Source: JBFMCC01 sp037445635 (GTDB lineage: Bacteria; Chloroflexota; Anaerolineae; Anaerolineales; Villigracilaceae). From it: a stretch of 64,000 bases of DNA. The notes beneath the pieces are model-generated. The model did not search any database and was not told the origin of the DNA. It was given only the letters and a program-made list of their open reading frames with translations. The stretch spans positions 1 to 64,000 of the forward strand of contig JBBIKC010000010.1 in NCBI GenBank assembly GCA_037445635.1, written 5' to 3'. A program made the translations under genes and the position numbers. Shown one piece after another: positions 1 to 7,344 of the stretch; within the stretch, counting starts at the first letter, position 1, and every line of letters begins with the position of its first letter.

Positions 1-1
1 C

Positions 2-190
2 TGCCCAAAGTGCAACCAGCCCATGGACGAAGGTCTACTGTCTGCGAGTGACCCGATTGGATATGTATCGAAAAAGCAAACGGGAATGTTGAGAACCGTG
101 ACGCAGCTCCGCCAGGCGCGCGCCTGCCCGAACTGCGGCTATGTGGAAATGTATCTCGACCCGAAGGAATTAAAGTCAAGAATTTCGTGA
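2..190 (+). CDS. Zinc-ribbon protein, C-terminal part (5' truncated by window edge)
   Basis: An open frame runs from the left edge to a TGA at 188-190 and gives 62 residues. It holds two Cys-x2-Cys knuckles, CPKC at the very start and CPNCGYVEMYLD about 40 residues later, the layout of a small zinc-ribbon domain. A basic stretch (SKKQTGMLRTVTQLRQAR) separates them. The start codon is outside the window, so total length and any other domain are unknown. A nucleic-acid or structural zinc-binding role is possible but is inference from the Cys spacing only. Confidence 0.6.
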   Translation, partial: CPKCNQPMDEGLLSASDPIGYVSKKQTGMLRTVTQLRQARACPNCGYVEMYLDPKELKSRIS

Positions 191-191
191 A

Positions 192-228
192 GAAAAGGGT
201 GACTGTCGTCCGCCGGATGACAGTCACC
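192..228 (-). terminator. Intrinsic terminator after the B3/B4-domain gene
   Basis: A perfect 10-bp stem (198-207 with 219-228) is followed on the minus strand by CTTTTCTT. It lies 6 nt beyond the stop of the minus-strand gene ending at 234 and would also separate it from the convergent zinc-ribbon gene. Confidence 0.7.
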
Positions 229-233
229 TGGGT

Positions 234-923
234 TCATTCTCCATACACTTCAAGCAAATCCACCTGCGCCTGTGGCGCAATGACCTGCACATCATCGCGC
301 ATATCCTGCAAATGCTCGGTAATTGCCTGCTTTTCGATTCCCGCTGGCGCATAAACCGTGAACACAACATTGCGCGTGGACGCGGTGATCTGCGTCCGTT
401 GGTCGGGACCGTAGATGATGCTCGAAACGACGCCGCCCTGGTCGCTGATGAACATGTCGCCAGGCTTGAGGATCTGTTCGTCGCCCCTCAGCAAGGTGTA
501 GCTCTCCGCCCCTTTTGAAATGTCCAATGTGAGGGGCAGGCGCAGGACATCCAAATCATGTCCCGCCGTCAGCAGCATGTTTTTCATCTCCGCCATGAAC
601 ATGGCTTCGACCAGCGACGCCACGCTTGGAATGGACTTCCCTTTCAGGACAATTGACTCCAATTGCAGTTGGACGTGATAGGTCTTCTTGAAACGTTTGT
701 AGTATTCGCCATAGACTTGCAAGACGGGATGGCGGGCCATCGCGGCGCGATCCTGCCCTGCGAATTGCGCGCGCAATTGTTGTTCGAGTTCTGTCTTGCG
801 TTTTTCCAGTTTGGCATGATGCGCGGGGTTGGACACATTGTGCATGACCAAAATCCCTGCGTGCGCGCCGGGGAAGGCAGACTTCCAGGAGGAGGTTACT
901 TCGAACATTTGATGGCTCTCCAT
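234..923 (-). CDS. B3/B4 tRNA-binding domain protein (phenylalanyl-tRNA synthetase beta-like)
   Basis: The roughly 230-residue product reads as a stand-alone B3/B4 domain, the fold in the PheRS beta subunit that also occurs alone in COG3382-type proteins. Visible hallmarks are the central KRFKKTYHVQLQLESI segment, then VASLVEAMFMAEMKNMLLTAGHDLDVL and the strand-rich C-terminal half with GDEQILKPGDMFISDQGGVVSSI. Family members are thought to edit or bind aminoacyl-tRNA; the substrate cannot be told here. I chose the ATG at 923 over a TTG at 938 because TTG has no ribosome-binding site. It is monocistronic and ends in its own terminator. Confidence 0.75.
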   Translation of the reverse strand: MESHQMFEVTSSWKSAFPGAHAGILVMHNVSNPAHHAKLEKRKTELEQQLRAQFAGQDRAAMARHPVLQVYGEYYKRFKKTYHVQLQLESIVLKGKSIPSVASLVEAMFMAEMKNMLLTAGHDLDVLRLPLTLDISKGAESYTLLRGDEQILKPGDMFISDQGGVVSSIIYGPDQRTQITASTRNVVFTVYAPAGIEKQAITEHLQDMRDDVQVIAPQAQVDLLEVYGE

Positions 924-992
924 TCCTATCGAAAACAATTATGTCACAAGAGGAGAAAAGGTTCAATCCGCCAATGTTATTTTGTTTTCATG

Positions 993-998
993 TATAAT
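993..998 (+). promoter_or_regulatory. -10 box (TATAAT), leaderless promoter of the DUF4258 gene
   Basis: TATAAT ends 7 nt before the ATG at 1006, so transcription would begin at or next to the start codon. There is no Shine-Dalgarno sequence. The -35 region is poor. Confidence 0.55.
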
Positions 999-1005
999 TC
1001 CAATC

Positions 1006-1329
1006 ATGAGCGAGACATTTGACCAAATCCGCGGACTCGTCGAGCAAAACCAAGTCCAAATTTCCGCTCATGGATATGATGAACTGGCTGATGACAATAT
1101 TCTCGTGCGCGATGTGATGGCAGGTGTTGCTGAAGCAACTATCGTTGAAGATTATCCCGATTACCCCAAAGGTCCTTGTGTACTGGTTTTACAAAAGGAC
1201 AAGCAGGGTAAACCAATTCACATTCTCTGGGGCATTCCCAAGAACGCATCATCACCTGCTGTGCTGGTGACTGCTTACAGACCCACCCCCGCGCGCTGGT
1301 CGGATGATTTTACAAGGAGAAAGAAATGA
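1006..1329 (+). CDS. DUF4258-domain protein, possible toxin of a gene pair
   Basis: The 107-residue protein (MSETFDQIRGLVEQ...) shows the DUF4258 pattern: an N-terminal helix, ISAHGYDELADDNI with the conserved His, the acidic patch VAEATIVEDYPDYPKGP, and PIHILWGIPK near the C terminus. DUF4258 proteins are often the toxin-like half of small two-gene modules. Here the stop overlaps the next start (ATGA at 1326-1329), so the two genes are translationally coupled. The start at 1006 is preferred over the ATG at 982 because a TATAAT box lies directly upstream of 1006. Toxicity is inference; no RNase motif can be assigned with certainty. Confidence 0.7.
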   Translation: MSETFDQIRGLVEQNQVQISAHGYDELADDNILVRDVMAGVAEATIVEDYPDYPKGPCVLVLQKDKQGKPIHILWGIPKNASSPAVLVTAYRPTPARWSDDFTRRKK

Positions 1330-1541
1330 CCAAAAAACAGATTTCCAAGTTAGTTCACGTTGACGAATACGTCGCCGAAGTGGACGTGGAACTGATTTAC
1401 ACAGACGACGACTGGTCCCCTTATTTATCCGTGAACGACGCAATGAAACTGGACGATGTTCGTGAGGCGCTTCGTCAAAAGGATTTCACCACCGCAACCA
1501 AATTAGCCCGCGTGTACAAACTCTCCCCGCTGGCTGTGTAG
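1326..1541 (+). CDS. Small conserved protein paired with DUF4258 gene
   Basis: A 71-residue acidic protein with an antitoxin-like size. It begins MTKKQISKLVHVDEYVAEVDVEL and has a helical second half (LDDVREALRQKDFTTATKLARVYKLSPLAV). The start overlaps the DUF4258 stop by 4 nt. I recognise the pattern VDVELI-x-DDDWSPYLS as belonging to hypothetical proteins that follow DUF4258 genes, but know no assigned function. It carries no visible DNA-binding motif. A terminator follows at once. Confidence 0.65.
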   Translation: MTKKQISKLVHVDEYVAEVDVELIYTDDDWSPYLSVNDAMKLDDVREALRQKDFTTATKLARVYKLSPLAV

Positions 1542-1563
1542 CGAGACTGAAGACTCAACTTTT

Positions 1564-1598
1564 AGCCCGACGTGAAAAATCGTCGGGCTTTGTTTTTT
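1564..1598 (+). terminator. Intrinsic terminator of the DUF4258 pair
   Basis: A 9-bp perfect stem AGCCCGACG/CGTCGGGCT (1564-1572 with 1581-1589) with an A-rich loop is followed by TTGTTTTTT. Confidence 0.9.
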
Positions 1599-1676
1599 AC
1601 CGCGTGACGCCCCTCTCTTTAGAAGATGGGCAGGGGTGAGGTCAAACCCCGCGCGAGTGACGGCATTTCCTCGTCA

Positions 1677-2564
1677 TCAGATATCCTTCGTTACATCTGT
1701 CTCATCAATATTCTGAAGCAGCATAGCGATTTCATTGATTTTCTCAAATACCAACTCAAAAGCCTTAAATTCATCCATTGGCAATGTGGGAACGATCTTT
1801 TCCGCAAAATCCTTCTTCCCGTCTTTTATAACTGCTGTTTCTAAACTTCTTTCATCGGTTTTCGTTTCCTCAAGAATCTTGTTTTCAATCCTTTTTGTAA
1901 CCACTACAGGCTTATACTCAAAAACGAGACCTTCTCCATCATCTGTCTTTGTGCTTAGTGCTGTTTCACTAAAGTAGTTCTCTATCCAAAGTTTTTCTAG
2001 CTTTGCAAGTTTTTCTTTGCCCGCAGGGATTGGCAACAAGATAGCTGCTGCATTCCTGTCCATTGAGATTTTATAATCATCCTTTTCTTCAAACTCTGAA
2101 TGAAGGCTTTTATAAGCTCTGATTCCCTCACCATCTCTATCGAACACGCCAATCGCTATACCGTGTTGCTTACGATGAGTATTCAATTCATCAGCTAAAG
2201 CCATCGCTCCAGTTGCTATCCCAGGCTTTATCTCTACAGGAGCAATTGTAAATAACATCTCATCCTCGTACAATTTTTTCCATGCGGTTTTCAGAATTGG
2301 CGGATCTGTTGGACCCTCGGTAAAAATGATTATCTTGCTTTCGGTTTTTGCGGAAATATCCTTTAGCGGGACGTTCTTATCTCTTCGGCGTAAGCGGAGA
2401 AATTCTCGCCTGAATTTCAAATATTTTGAATTATTACGTCCTTTTACCATTCCCAAAAAATCAATTTTTCCTTTTACAATCTTCTTGTAGCTTGGATACC
2501 TGTTATTTGGATTGCGATGTTTCTTGTTGTAAAACTCGTGATGTTCTGCTTCCGCTGCTTGCAA
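1677..2564 (-). CDS. TOPRIM half of an interrupted retron RT-TOPRIM protein
   Basis: This frame continues the upstream reverse transcriptase frame without any shift; only a TGA (2577-2579) and four codons lie between them. Its first 50 residues are not a new domain but the RT thumb (YPSYKKIVKGKIDFLGMVKG). After that come a TOPRIM core with the catalytic-Glu motif IIFTEGPTDPPIL (about 80-91) and the acidic motif VFDRDGEG (about 140-147). OLD-type and Ec67-type TOPRIM domains use these residues to bind metal and cleave nucleic acid. The read-through length (1677-3422, about 581 residues) matches my recollection of the Ec67 RT-TOPRIM protein, near 586. The TTG at 2564 has no good ribosome-binding site, so independent translation is doubtful. 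The gene is much richer in A/T than its neighbours. Confidence 0.75.
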   Translation of the reverse strand: MQAAEAEHHEFYNKKHRNPNNRYPSYKKIVKGKIDFLGMVKGRNNSKYLKFRREFLRLRRRDKNVPLKDISAKTESKIIIFTEGPTDPPILKTAWKKLYEDEMLFTIAPVEIKPGIATGAMALADELNTHRKQHGIAIGVFDRDGEGIRAYKSLHSEFEEKDDYKISMDRNAAAILLPIPAGKEKLAKLEKLWIENYFSETALSTKTDDGEGLVFEYKPVVVTKRIENKILEETKTDERSLETAVIKDGKKDFAEKIVPTLPMDEFKAFELVFEKINEIAMLLQNIDETDVTKDI

Positions 2565-2576
2565 TCCTTTCTTGTC

Positions 2577-3422
2577 TCAGGCATGCAACATAGAACGAAT
2601 CTGCATAATAAATTTACGCCTGACATTTGGAAACCTGTTGACAGTTAATCCTGTCACTTCTTGACGTTGGAAATACGCGAAAGCTCTTACTTTACCTTCA
2701 TTAATTTCAAAACCATTTTTCTGGATAATGTCCTTTAATTCCTGTCCAAGCTCGACAGATAGAACAGAATCCACTTTAGCGATTTCTGTAGGAAATTCAC
2801 GCAAGGTTGTTGAAAAGGTTATATCATCAGCATACCGGGTGTAAAAACAACGATGCTTCCATGCCAAATCTTGGAGTTGGCTATCCATTTGTGCACAAAT
2901 CATATTTGAAATAATAGGCGATGTGGGAGCTCCTTGTGGCAATGAGTTATTAAAGCAACAAATCTTAGCAAGAGTCGTGGCTACTTCATCAGGCAACTTG
3001 TAAGGCTTGTGCAAAAACATGCCGCGAACGCGACCAAAGTTTATGGATGGAAAAAAATCCACTAAATCAATATTCAGTACCCTGTTCTTTTTCTTGTGCT
3101 TTTCCGCGTTATCTACAATATTTTTCCCCACTGCAAAGCCAAAAACTACAGGCTTCGGACGATACACACTTTGCAAAACTTCATTCAAGCGTCTTTGAAT
3201 GTGTTTCAATGTGGACGATGGAGCATGTATTGTCCTTAATTCTCCCGATTTCTTTGGCACATAAAACGTCTCGTACTTCTTCTCTTCTGGAATTTTGTAG
3301 AGCTGATATACTAGTCCGTCATAGCGATAGCCTAAGAGCGTAGCCAAATCTCTGCGGGTTTCTAGTGCAAAGAATGCCTCACGCTGTTCATCTGGCGTCG
3401 TGGATAGCAGTTTCTTGGTCAT
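2577..3422 (-). CDS. Retron-type reverse transcriptase (Ec67-like)
   Basis: The 281-residue palm/fingers part of a retron RT makes the branched RNA-DNA hybrid from the adjoining msr-msd RNA. In order: the basic fingers segment, NIDLVDFFPSINFGRVRG (about 117-134), LPQGAPTSPIISN (161-173), the catalytic YADD (197-200) and the retron-typical VTGLTVN (256-262). It stops with ...IRSMLHA-TGA, exactly where retron RTs usually have Trp (MLHAW-E/D-K), and the rest of the protein continues in the same frame. ATG at 3422 directly follows the msr-msd RNA. Such retrons are anti-phage systems. Whether this copy is dead, read through, or newly mutated cannot be decided from the sequence. Confidence 0.92.
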   Translation of the reverse strand: MTKKLLSTTPDEQREAFFALETRRDLATLLGYRYDGLVYQLYKIPEEKKYETFYVPKKSGELRTIHAPSSTLKHIQRRLNEVLQSVYRPKPVVFGFAVGKNIVDNAEKHKKKNRVLNIDLVDFFPSINFGRVRGMFLHKPYKLPDEVATTLAKICCFNNSLPQGAPTSPIISNMICAQMDSQLQDLAWKHRCFYTRYADDITFSTTLREFPTEIAKVDSVLSVELGQELKDIIQKNGFEINEGKVRAFAYFQRQEVTGLTVNRFPNVRRKFIMQIRSMLHA

Positions 3423-3431
3423 AGAAAAATC

Positions 3432-3598
3432 AAGGCACTTGTAGATTAATTCCGCTTACTGCGGCGCAGGCGAACACGATGACAGGCAACAGACAACTCG
3501 AACACCGTCACTGTCACAGCCGCTTAAGGCAAACCTTGCAAATGGGCTGTCGCAGGAACTACAACAGCAAAGCTCAATTGTTACTACAAGTGCCTTTG
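3432..3598 (-). ncRNA. Retron msr-msd RNA
   Basis: On the minus strand, directly upstream of the RT start, a 13-nt repeat AAGGCACTTGTAG (a1, 3584-3596) is matched by its exact complement at 3432-3444 (a2). These 13 bp would close a roughly 165-nt RNA. Inside are stem-loops: ACAGCC/GGCTGT enclosing AAGG/CCTT, then TGACAG/CTGTCA (candidate msd hairpin), then CCGC/GCGG near the 3' end. A TATAAT box ends 5-6 nt before a1, so the transcript would begin at a1, as in known retrons. The branching G cannot be fixed by eye; a G ends or follows a1. Confidence 0.85.
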
Positions 3599-3603
3599 AA
3601 AAG

Positions 3604-3609
3604 ATTATA
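3604..3609 (-). promoter_or_regulatory. -10 box of the retron transcript
   Basis: TATAAT on the minus strand places the transcription start near 3597, at the first base of the a1 repeat. No good -35 is visible. Confidence 0.65.
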
Positions 3610-3761
3610 ACAAAAGATGGTGGGGCGAAACTGTAATGAAGTGCGACTTCTCCTCCCATTCTCATCATCCTCCCCTCCACCTCCCCCTTCGTCCAGTTGA
3701 CCGAATTCGTCTTTTAGCCTTATAGTCTGATGATCAAATGGTCAAACCGCCATTCGACGAA

Positions 3762-3817
3762 CGACTATCCAACTATCTGACTATCAGGCTATCTGACTAT
3801 TTGACTATCTGACTATC
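3762..3817. repeat. Octamer tandem array (consensus TGACTATC, 7 units)
   Basis: Seven head-to-tail 8-bp units (cgactatc, caactatc, tgactatc, aggctatc, tgactatt, tgactatc, tgactatc) end 18 nt before the ABC exporter start. The rest of the gap, 3620-3761, is pyrimidine-rich and shows no gene. Confidence 0.85.
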
Positions 3818-3835
3818 AGACCAGGAGACTACCTT

Positions 3836-5875
3836 ATGTGGCACGGCAGTGCTTGGTACATAACAATGCGTCAGGGCGACGAAAAGCCCAAAGTAACGCG
3901 ACAACTCTTACTTCGAGTTCTTTCCTACGCGCGTGGATATTGGTGGCACATCGCGGGCATGTTGGTGACGATCCTCCTCACCACGGGCTTGTCCCTGCTG
4001 ACGCCGCTCATCTTCCGCAACATGATTGACGTGGTGATTCCCGCCAAGGACACGAACAGACTCATCTTGCTCGGTGTGGCATTACTGGCAATCCCCGCAG
4101 TCACTGGCGTCATCAACGTCTTTCAACGCAGGCTGAACGCGACCGTCGGCGAAGGCGTCATTTACGATCTGCGCTCGAGTCTCTTTGCGCGGCTTCAGGG
4201 CATGTCCCTGCGCTTCTTCACCAACACCAAAGTCGGCGAATTGATGTCGCGCCTCAACAACGACGTGGTCGGCGCGCAGAACGCCATCAGCAACACCATC
4301 GTCAACATCGTGACCAACCTCATCGAAGCGATTGCGCTCCTCGCGGTCATGCTCACGCTCGAATGGCGGCTGACCATCGTCAGCGTGTTGATCCTTCCGC
4401 TCTTCATCATCGCCGCGCAGCAACTCGGCACCGTCCTGCGCGACATTGCCCGTCGAGCCATGGACATGAACGCCCAGATGAACGCGCACATGAACGAGAC
4501 CCTCAACATCGGCGGCGCGCTGCTCGTCAAGTTATTCGGTCGCGCCCGCGAAGAGGAGAAACGTTTCCGTGAACGCGCCGCCAACGTGCGCGATATCGGC
4601 GTCAAGCGCGCGGTGGTCGGCTCGACCTTCTTCGTCATCTTCGGACTCGTCAGCGCGGTGGGCACGGCACTGGTCTATGGTCTCGGCGGCTACTTCGTCA
4701 TCACCGATGTCTTCACCGTCGGCACCATCGTTGCATTCGGCTCGTACCTCGGTCAACTGTACGGCGCGCTGCAAGGACTCGCTGGCGCGCCTGTTGAGTT
4801 TTCGACCAGCATGGTTTCCTTCGAGCGCGTGTTCGAGGTCATTGATTTGCCGCAGGACATTATCGAAAAAGAAAATGCAATCGAATTGCGCGACGTCAGA
4901 GGCGAACTCGAATTCGATAACGTTTCATTCAACTATCAAATTGACCCATCCAAATTGTTGAAGGATGTCAAACGTTATGGACGGCATGAAGATGTCAGCG
5001 CGGTGCTGTCTTTGGCAAAGCCGACAACGGACGATGGACGACAGACAACTGCCAGGGGGAGAAATGGTCGGTCGCCCGCGGTCAGTGGTCAGACCGAAAG
5101 CGCCTCCGACTCCCCCGAAGCGGATTCCACATCTCAAGCGCGCGAGGTCGCTTTGACGGGAGTCTCCTTTATCGCCCGCCCCGGAAACTTGATCGCCCTC
5201 GTCGGTCCCTCGGGCGCGGGCAAAACCACGCTGACGTATCTCATCCCGCGCCTGTACGACCCCACCGACGGAGTCATCCGCATTGACGGACACGACCTGC
5301 GCGATGTGACGCTCGATTCGCTTTCATCCGCCATCGGCATGGTCACGCAGGAGACGTATCTCTTCCACGATACCATCCGTACGAACCTGACGTATGCGAA
5401 GGCCGACGCCGCGCAAGCCGAAATTGAGTCAGCCGCCCGCGCCGCAAACATTCATAACTTTATTGTGGATTTGCCCGATGGTTATGACACAATCGTCGGC
5501 GAAAGAGGATATCGTTTGAGCGGTGGCGAAAAACAACGCATCGCGCTGGCGCGCGTCATTCTCAAGGACCCGAGGATTCTTGTGCTGGATGAAGCGACGA
5601 GCCATCTCGACAGCGAATCCGAAGCGCTGATTCAAGAAGCCCTGAAGCGCGTCATGGCGGGGCGCACCAGTATCGTCATTGCCCATCGCCTCTCCACCAT
5701 CCTCGCGGCAGATTTGATTCTGGTGATGGATCGGGGACAAATCGTGGAACGGGGCACGCATGAGGAACTGCTCGCGTTGAATGGGTTGTACGCTCAATTG
5801 TATGAGACGCAGTTCAAGAGGGAAAAGTTTGACCCGCCACCGCTAAAACGCGACTTTGTTTCAAATCAAGATTGA
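3836..5875 (+). CDS. ABC exporter half-transporter (MsbA/multidrug type)
   Basis: A fused membrane domain and ATPase of 679 residues that would work as a homo- or heterodimeric exporter; substrate unknown. Six membrane helices fill about residues 35-320. The ATPase has Walker A (GPSGAGKTT, about 456-464), the Q-loop (VTQETYLF), signature LSGGEKQR (about 560), Walker B with catalytic Glu (ILVLDEATS, about 581) and the H-loop AHRLS. Oddity: some 70 extra residues split the first ATPase strand (ELEFDNVSFNY) from the next (ALTGVSFIARPG). This insert is hydrophilic, and its DNA carries 7-bp repeats (5022-5049) like those found between genes. ATG at 3836 has AGGAG 10 nt upstream; ATG 3866 is the alternative. 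Confidence 0.93.
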   Translation: MWHGSAWYITMRQGDEKPKVTRQLLLRVLSYARGYWWHIAGMLVTILLTTGLSLLTPLIFRNMIDVVIPAKDTNRLILLGVALLAIPAVTGVINVFQRRLNATVGEGVIYDLRSSLFARLQGMSLRFFTNTKVGELMSRLNNDVVGAQNAISNTIVNIVTNLIEAIALLAVMLTLEWRLTIVSVLILPLFIIAAQQLGTVLRDIARRAMDMNAQMNAHMNETLNIGGALLVKLFGRAREEEKRFRERAANVRDIGVKRAVVGSTFFVIFGLVSAVGTALVYGLGGYFVITDVFTVGTIVAFGSYLGQLYGALQGLAGAPVEFSTSMVSFERVFEVIDLPQDIIEKENAIELRDVRGELEFDNVSFNYQIDPSKLLKDVKRYGRHEDVSAVLSLAKPTTDDGRQTTARGRNGRSPAVSGQTESASDSPEADSTSQAREVALTGVSFIARPGNLIALVGPSGAGKTTLTYLIPRLYDPTDGVIRIDGHDLRDVTLDSLSSAIGMVTQETYLFHDTIRTNLTYAKADAAQAEIESAARAANIHNFIVDLPDGYDTIVGERGYRLSGGEKQRIALARVILKDPRILVLDEATSHLDSESEALIQEALKRVMAGRTSIVIAHRLSTILAADLILVMDRGQIVERGTHEELLALNGLYAQLYETQFKREKFDPPPLKRDFVSNQD

Positions 5876-5890
5876 TTTGGAAGAATCGTT

Positions 5891-5914
5891 CTGCCGCACG
5901 CCGCGAAGCGGCAG
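5891..5914. repeat. Short perfect hairpin in the gap after the ABC exporter
   Basis: CTGCCGC (5891-5897) pairs with GCGGCAG (5908-5914). It has no T-run, so it is not a clear terminator, though it sits between two convergent genes. Confidence 0.4.
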
Positions 5915-5984
5915 TCCCACACGTCAGGTGACGCTTTGCTGGACGGTTGGGTGGGTTCTGTGTTCCGCCCTACGAATGCTCAGC

Positions 5985-6476
5985 TCATTCTCCCGGCAAT
6001 TCGACGATTCGCGGATTGGCTTTGGAATAGGTGATTCTCATTGTCTTGCCCTCCTGCATGGATGCTGTGACCCTTTCCACATCCGCTTCGAGCAGCAAAG
6101 GGAACGTTGAGCCCTCGGGAGAAAATTCAAATGTGATCACAATGGACGAAACGCGCACGCGGTTGTCCGGTTCGAGAGTGCCTATCAACCGCGAGCGTTT
6201 TTCGTTTTTTATTACTTTAGCAGTCCCGCTAACGCCATCCCGTTTAAGTGTGCTTGCATGCATGGCAGGGAGAATAACGCCAAAGAAAATGAGCGCGGCG
6301 AACAATAGTGTGGAAATGATTCCACCTGCGAGATATGTCGTGGAAAACGGTTCGGCGAAGAAACTCAACACAGCGACAGCAAGCGAGACTAGAAAAGCGG
6401 GAAAGTAAATGATAGTAGGGATCCGAAAGATTTCTTTCGAACTGCTCAGGGGTTTTAGTCGTTTTTTCGGTTTCAT
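5985..6476 (-). CDS. DUF3592-like membrane protein
   Basis: A 163-residue protein with a basic N-terminus (MKPKKRLKP), two hydrophobic helices (about 20-43 and 48-70), and then a soluble beta-rich part with GTAKVIKNEKR and ITFEFSPEGSTFPLLLEADVERV. This two-helix plus beta-domain plan and the GxAxVI strand resemble DUF3592 proteins, whose function is unknown. It is monocistronic, convergent with the ABC exporter. Confidence 0.6.
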   Translation of the reverse strand: MKPKKRLKPLSSSKEIFRIPTIIYFPAFLVSLAVAVLSFFAEPFSTTYLAGGIISTLLFAALIFFGVILPAMHASTLKRDGVSGTAKVIKNEKRSRLIGTLEPDNRVRVSSIVITFEFSPEGSTFPLLLEADVERVTASMQEGKTMRITYSKANPRIVELPGE

Positions 6477-6543
6477 AAGTTAATCTGCCCATTTCATGAA
6501 GGATAAGCAATCACGAGTTTAAAAAGACATCCCCAGGGCGAAA

Positions 6544-7344
6544 CTACGCCGGAGATAACTGCCGAATGATTTCCAGCATTTTGGGATGAAGCCCGGGCCC
6601 GGCCGCCAGAACGGACGGCGGCCTGGAAAGATAATCGGGCTCGCCGGTCATTTTAGTAACCAGCGCCCCGGCCTGCTCGCAGATCAGGCCGCCGGCCGCC
6701 ACATCCCAGGGATTGAGCGAGAGTTCCCAGAAGCCGTCGAAGCGGCCCGCAGCCACGTAACACAGGTCGAGCGCGGCCGAGCCAAGGCGGCGGACTCCCT
6801 GCGTGATGCGCGCAAAGCGGCCGAAATATTCGAGATTGTTGACCGGCGCGGTCCACATGTCGTATGGGAAACCCGTGACGAGCAGACTGCGCTGGAGTTC
6901 GGTCGCCGCGGAGACTTTGAGCGGGCGTCCGTTTAAATGCGCGACGCGGCCCCTCTCGGCGGCGAACATCTCATCTCTCATCGGGTCGTAGACCACGCCG
7001 AGGCGCGTCTGCCCGCCCCACGCCACCGCGATGGACACGCAAAAGACCGGTACGCCGTGGGCGTAATTGACCGTGCCGTCCAGCGGATCCACGTACCACA
7101 GAAACGTGTCGCCGCCTTTCACTTCTCCGACTTCTTCGGAGAGGATGTGACTGCCCGGCCATCGCTTCGTGATCTCGCCGAGTAGATAGGCCTCGGACTT
7201 GTGGTCTATTTCAGTGACCAGGTCAATGACGCCTTTGAACTGAACGTCGTGGTCTTTTTCGTAGCCATCGCGCAAAATTTGCCCTGCCGCGCGGGCAAGC
7301 AACTCAAGTTCGGGAAGCGTGGGTTCAGACAAATCAGGCTCCAT
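6544..7344 (-). CDS. Inositol-monophosphatase-family phosphatase (SuhB-like)
   Basis: Removes phosphate from inositol monophosphate or a related small phosphate such as PAP or histidinol phosphate; the substrate is not decided by sequence. Metal-site motifs are intact: LVTEIDHKSE, the second motif LWYVDPLDGTVNYAHGVP and the third NPWDVAAGGLICEQAGA. Length (266 residues) is normal. I chose ATG at 7344, preceded by GGA, over TTG at 7362. It overlaps the 3' end of the arginase gene by 11 nt, so the pair is an operon. Three-dimensional family members need Mg2+ or similar metal. Confidence 0.85.
   Translation of the reverse strand: MEPDLSEPTLPELELLARAAGQILRDGYEKDHDVQFKGVIDLVTEIDHKSEAYLLGEITKRWPGSHILSEEVGEVKGGDTFLWYVDPLDGTVNYAHGVPVFCVSIAVAWGGQTRLGVVYDPMRDEMFAAERGRVAHLNGRPLKVSAATELQRSLLVTGFPYDMWTAPVNNLEYFGRFARITQGVRRLGSAALDLCYVAAGRFDGFWELSLNPWDVAAGGLICEQAGALVTKMTGEPDYLSRPPSVLAAGPGLHPKMLEIIRQLSPA

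Noticed and set aside
2565..2600. Selenocysteine reading of the TGA in the retron RT
   Set aside because: The position is Trp, not Cys, in relatives and no SECIS-like hairpin follows, unlike the TGA at 49919.
3456..3680. A 74-codon minus-strand frame with many Cys
   Set aside because: It lies across the msr-msd RNA and its promoter; hairpins and the a1/a2 pair explain this stretch better.
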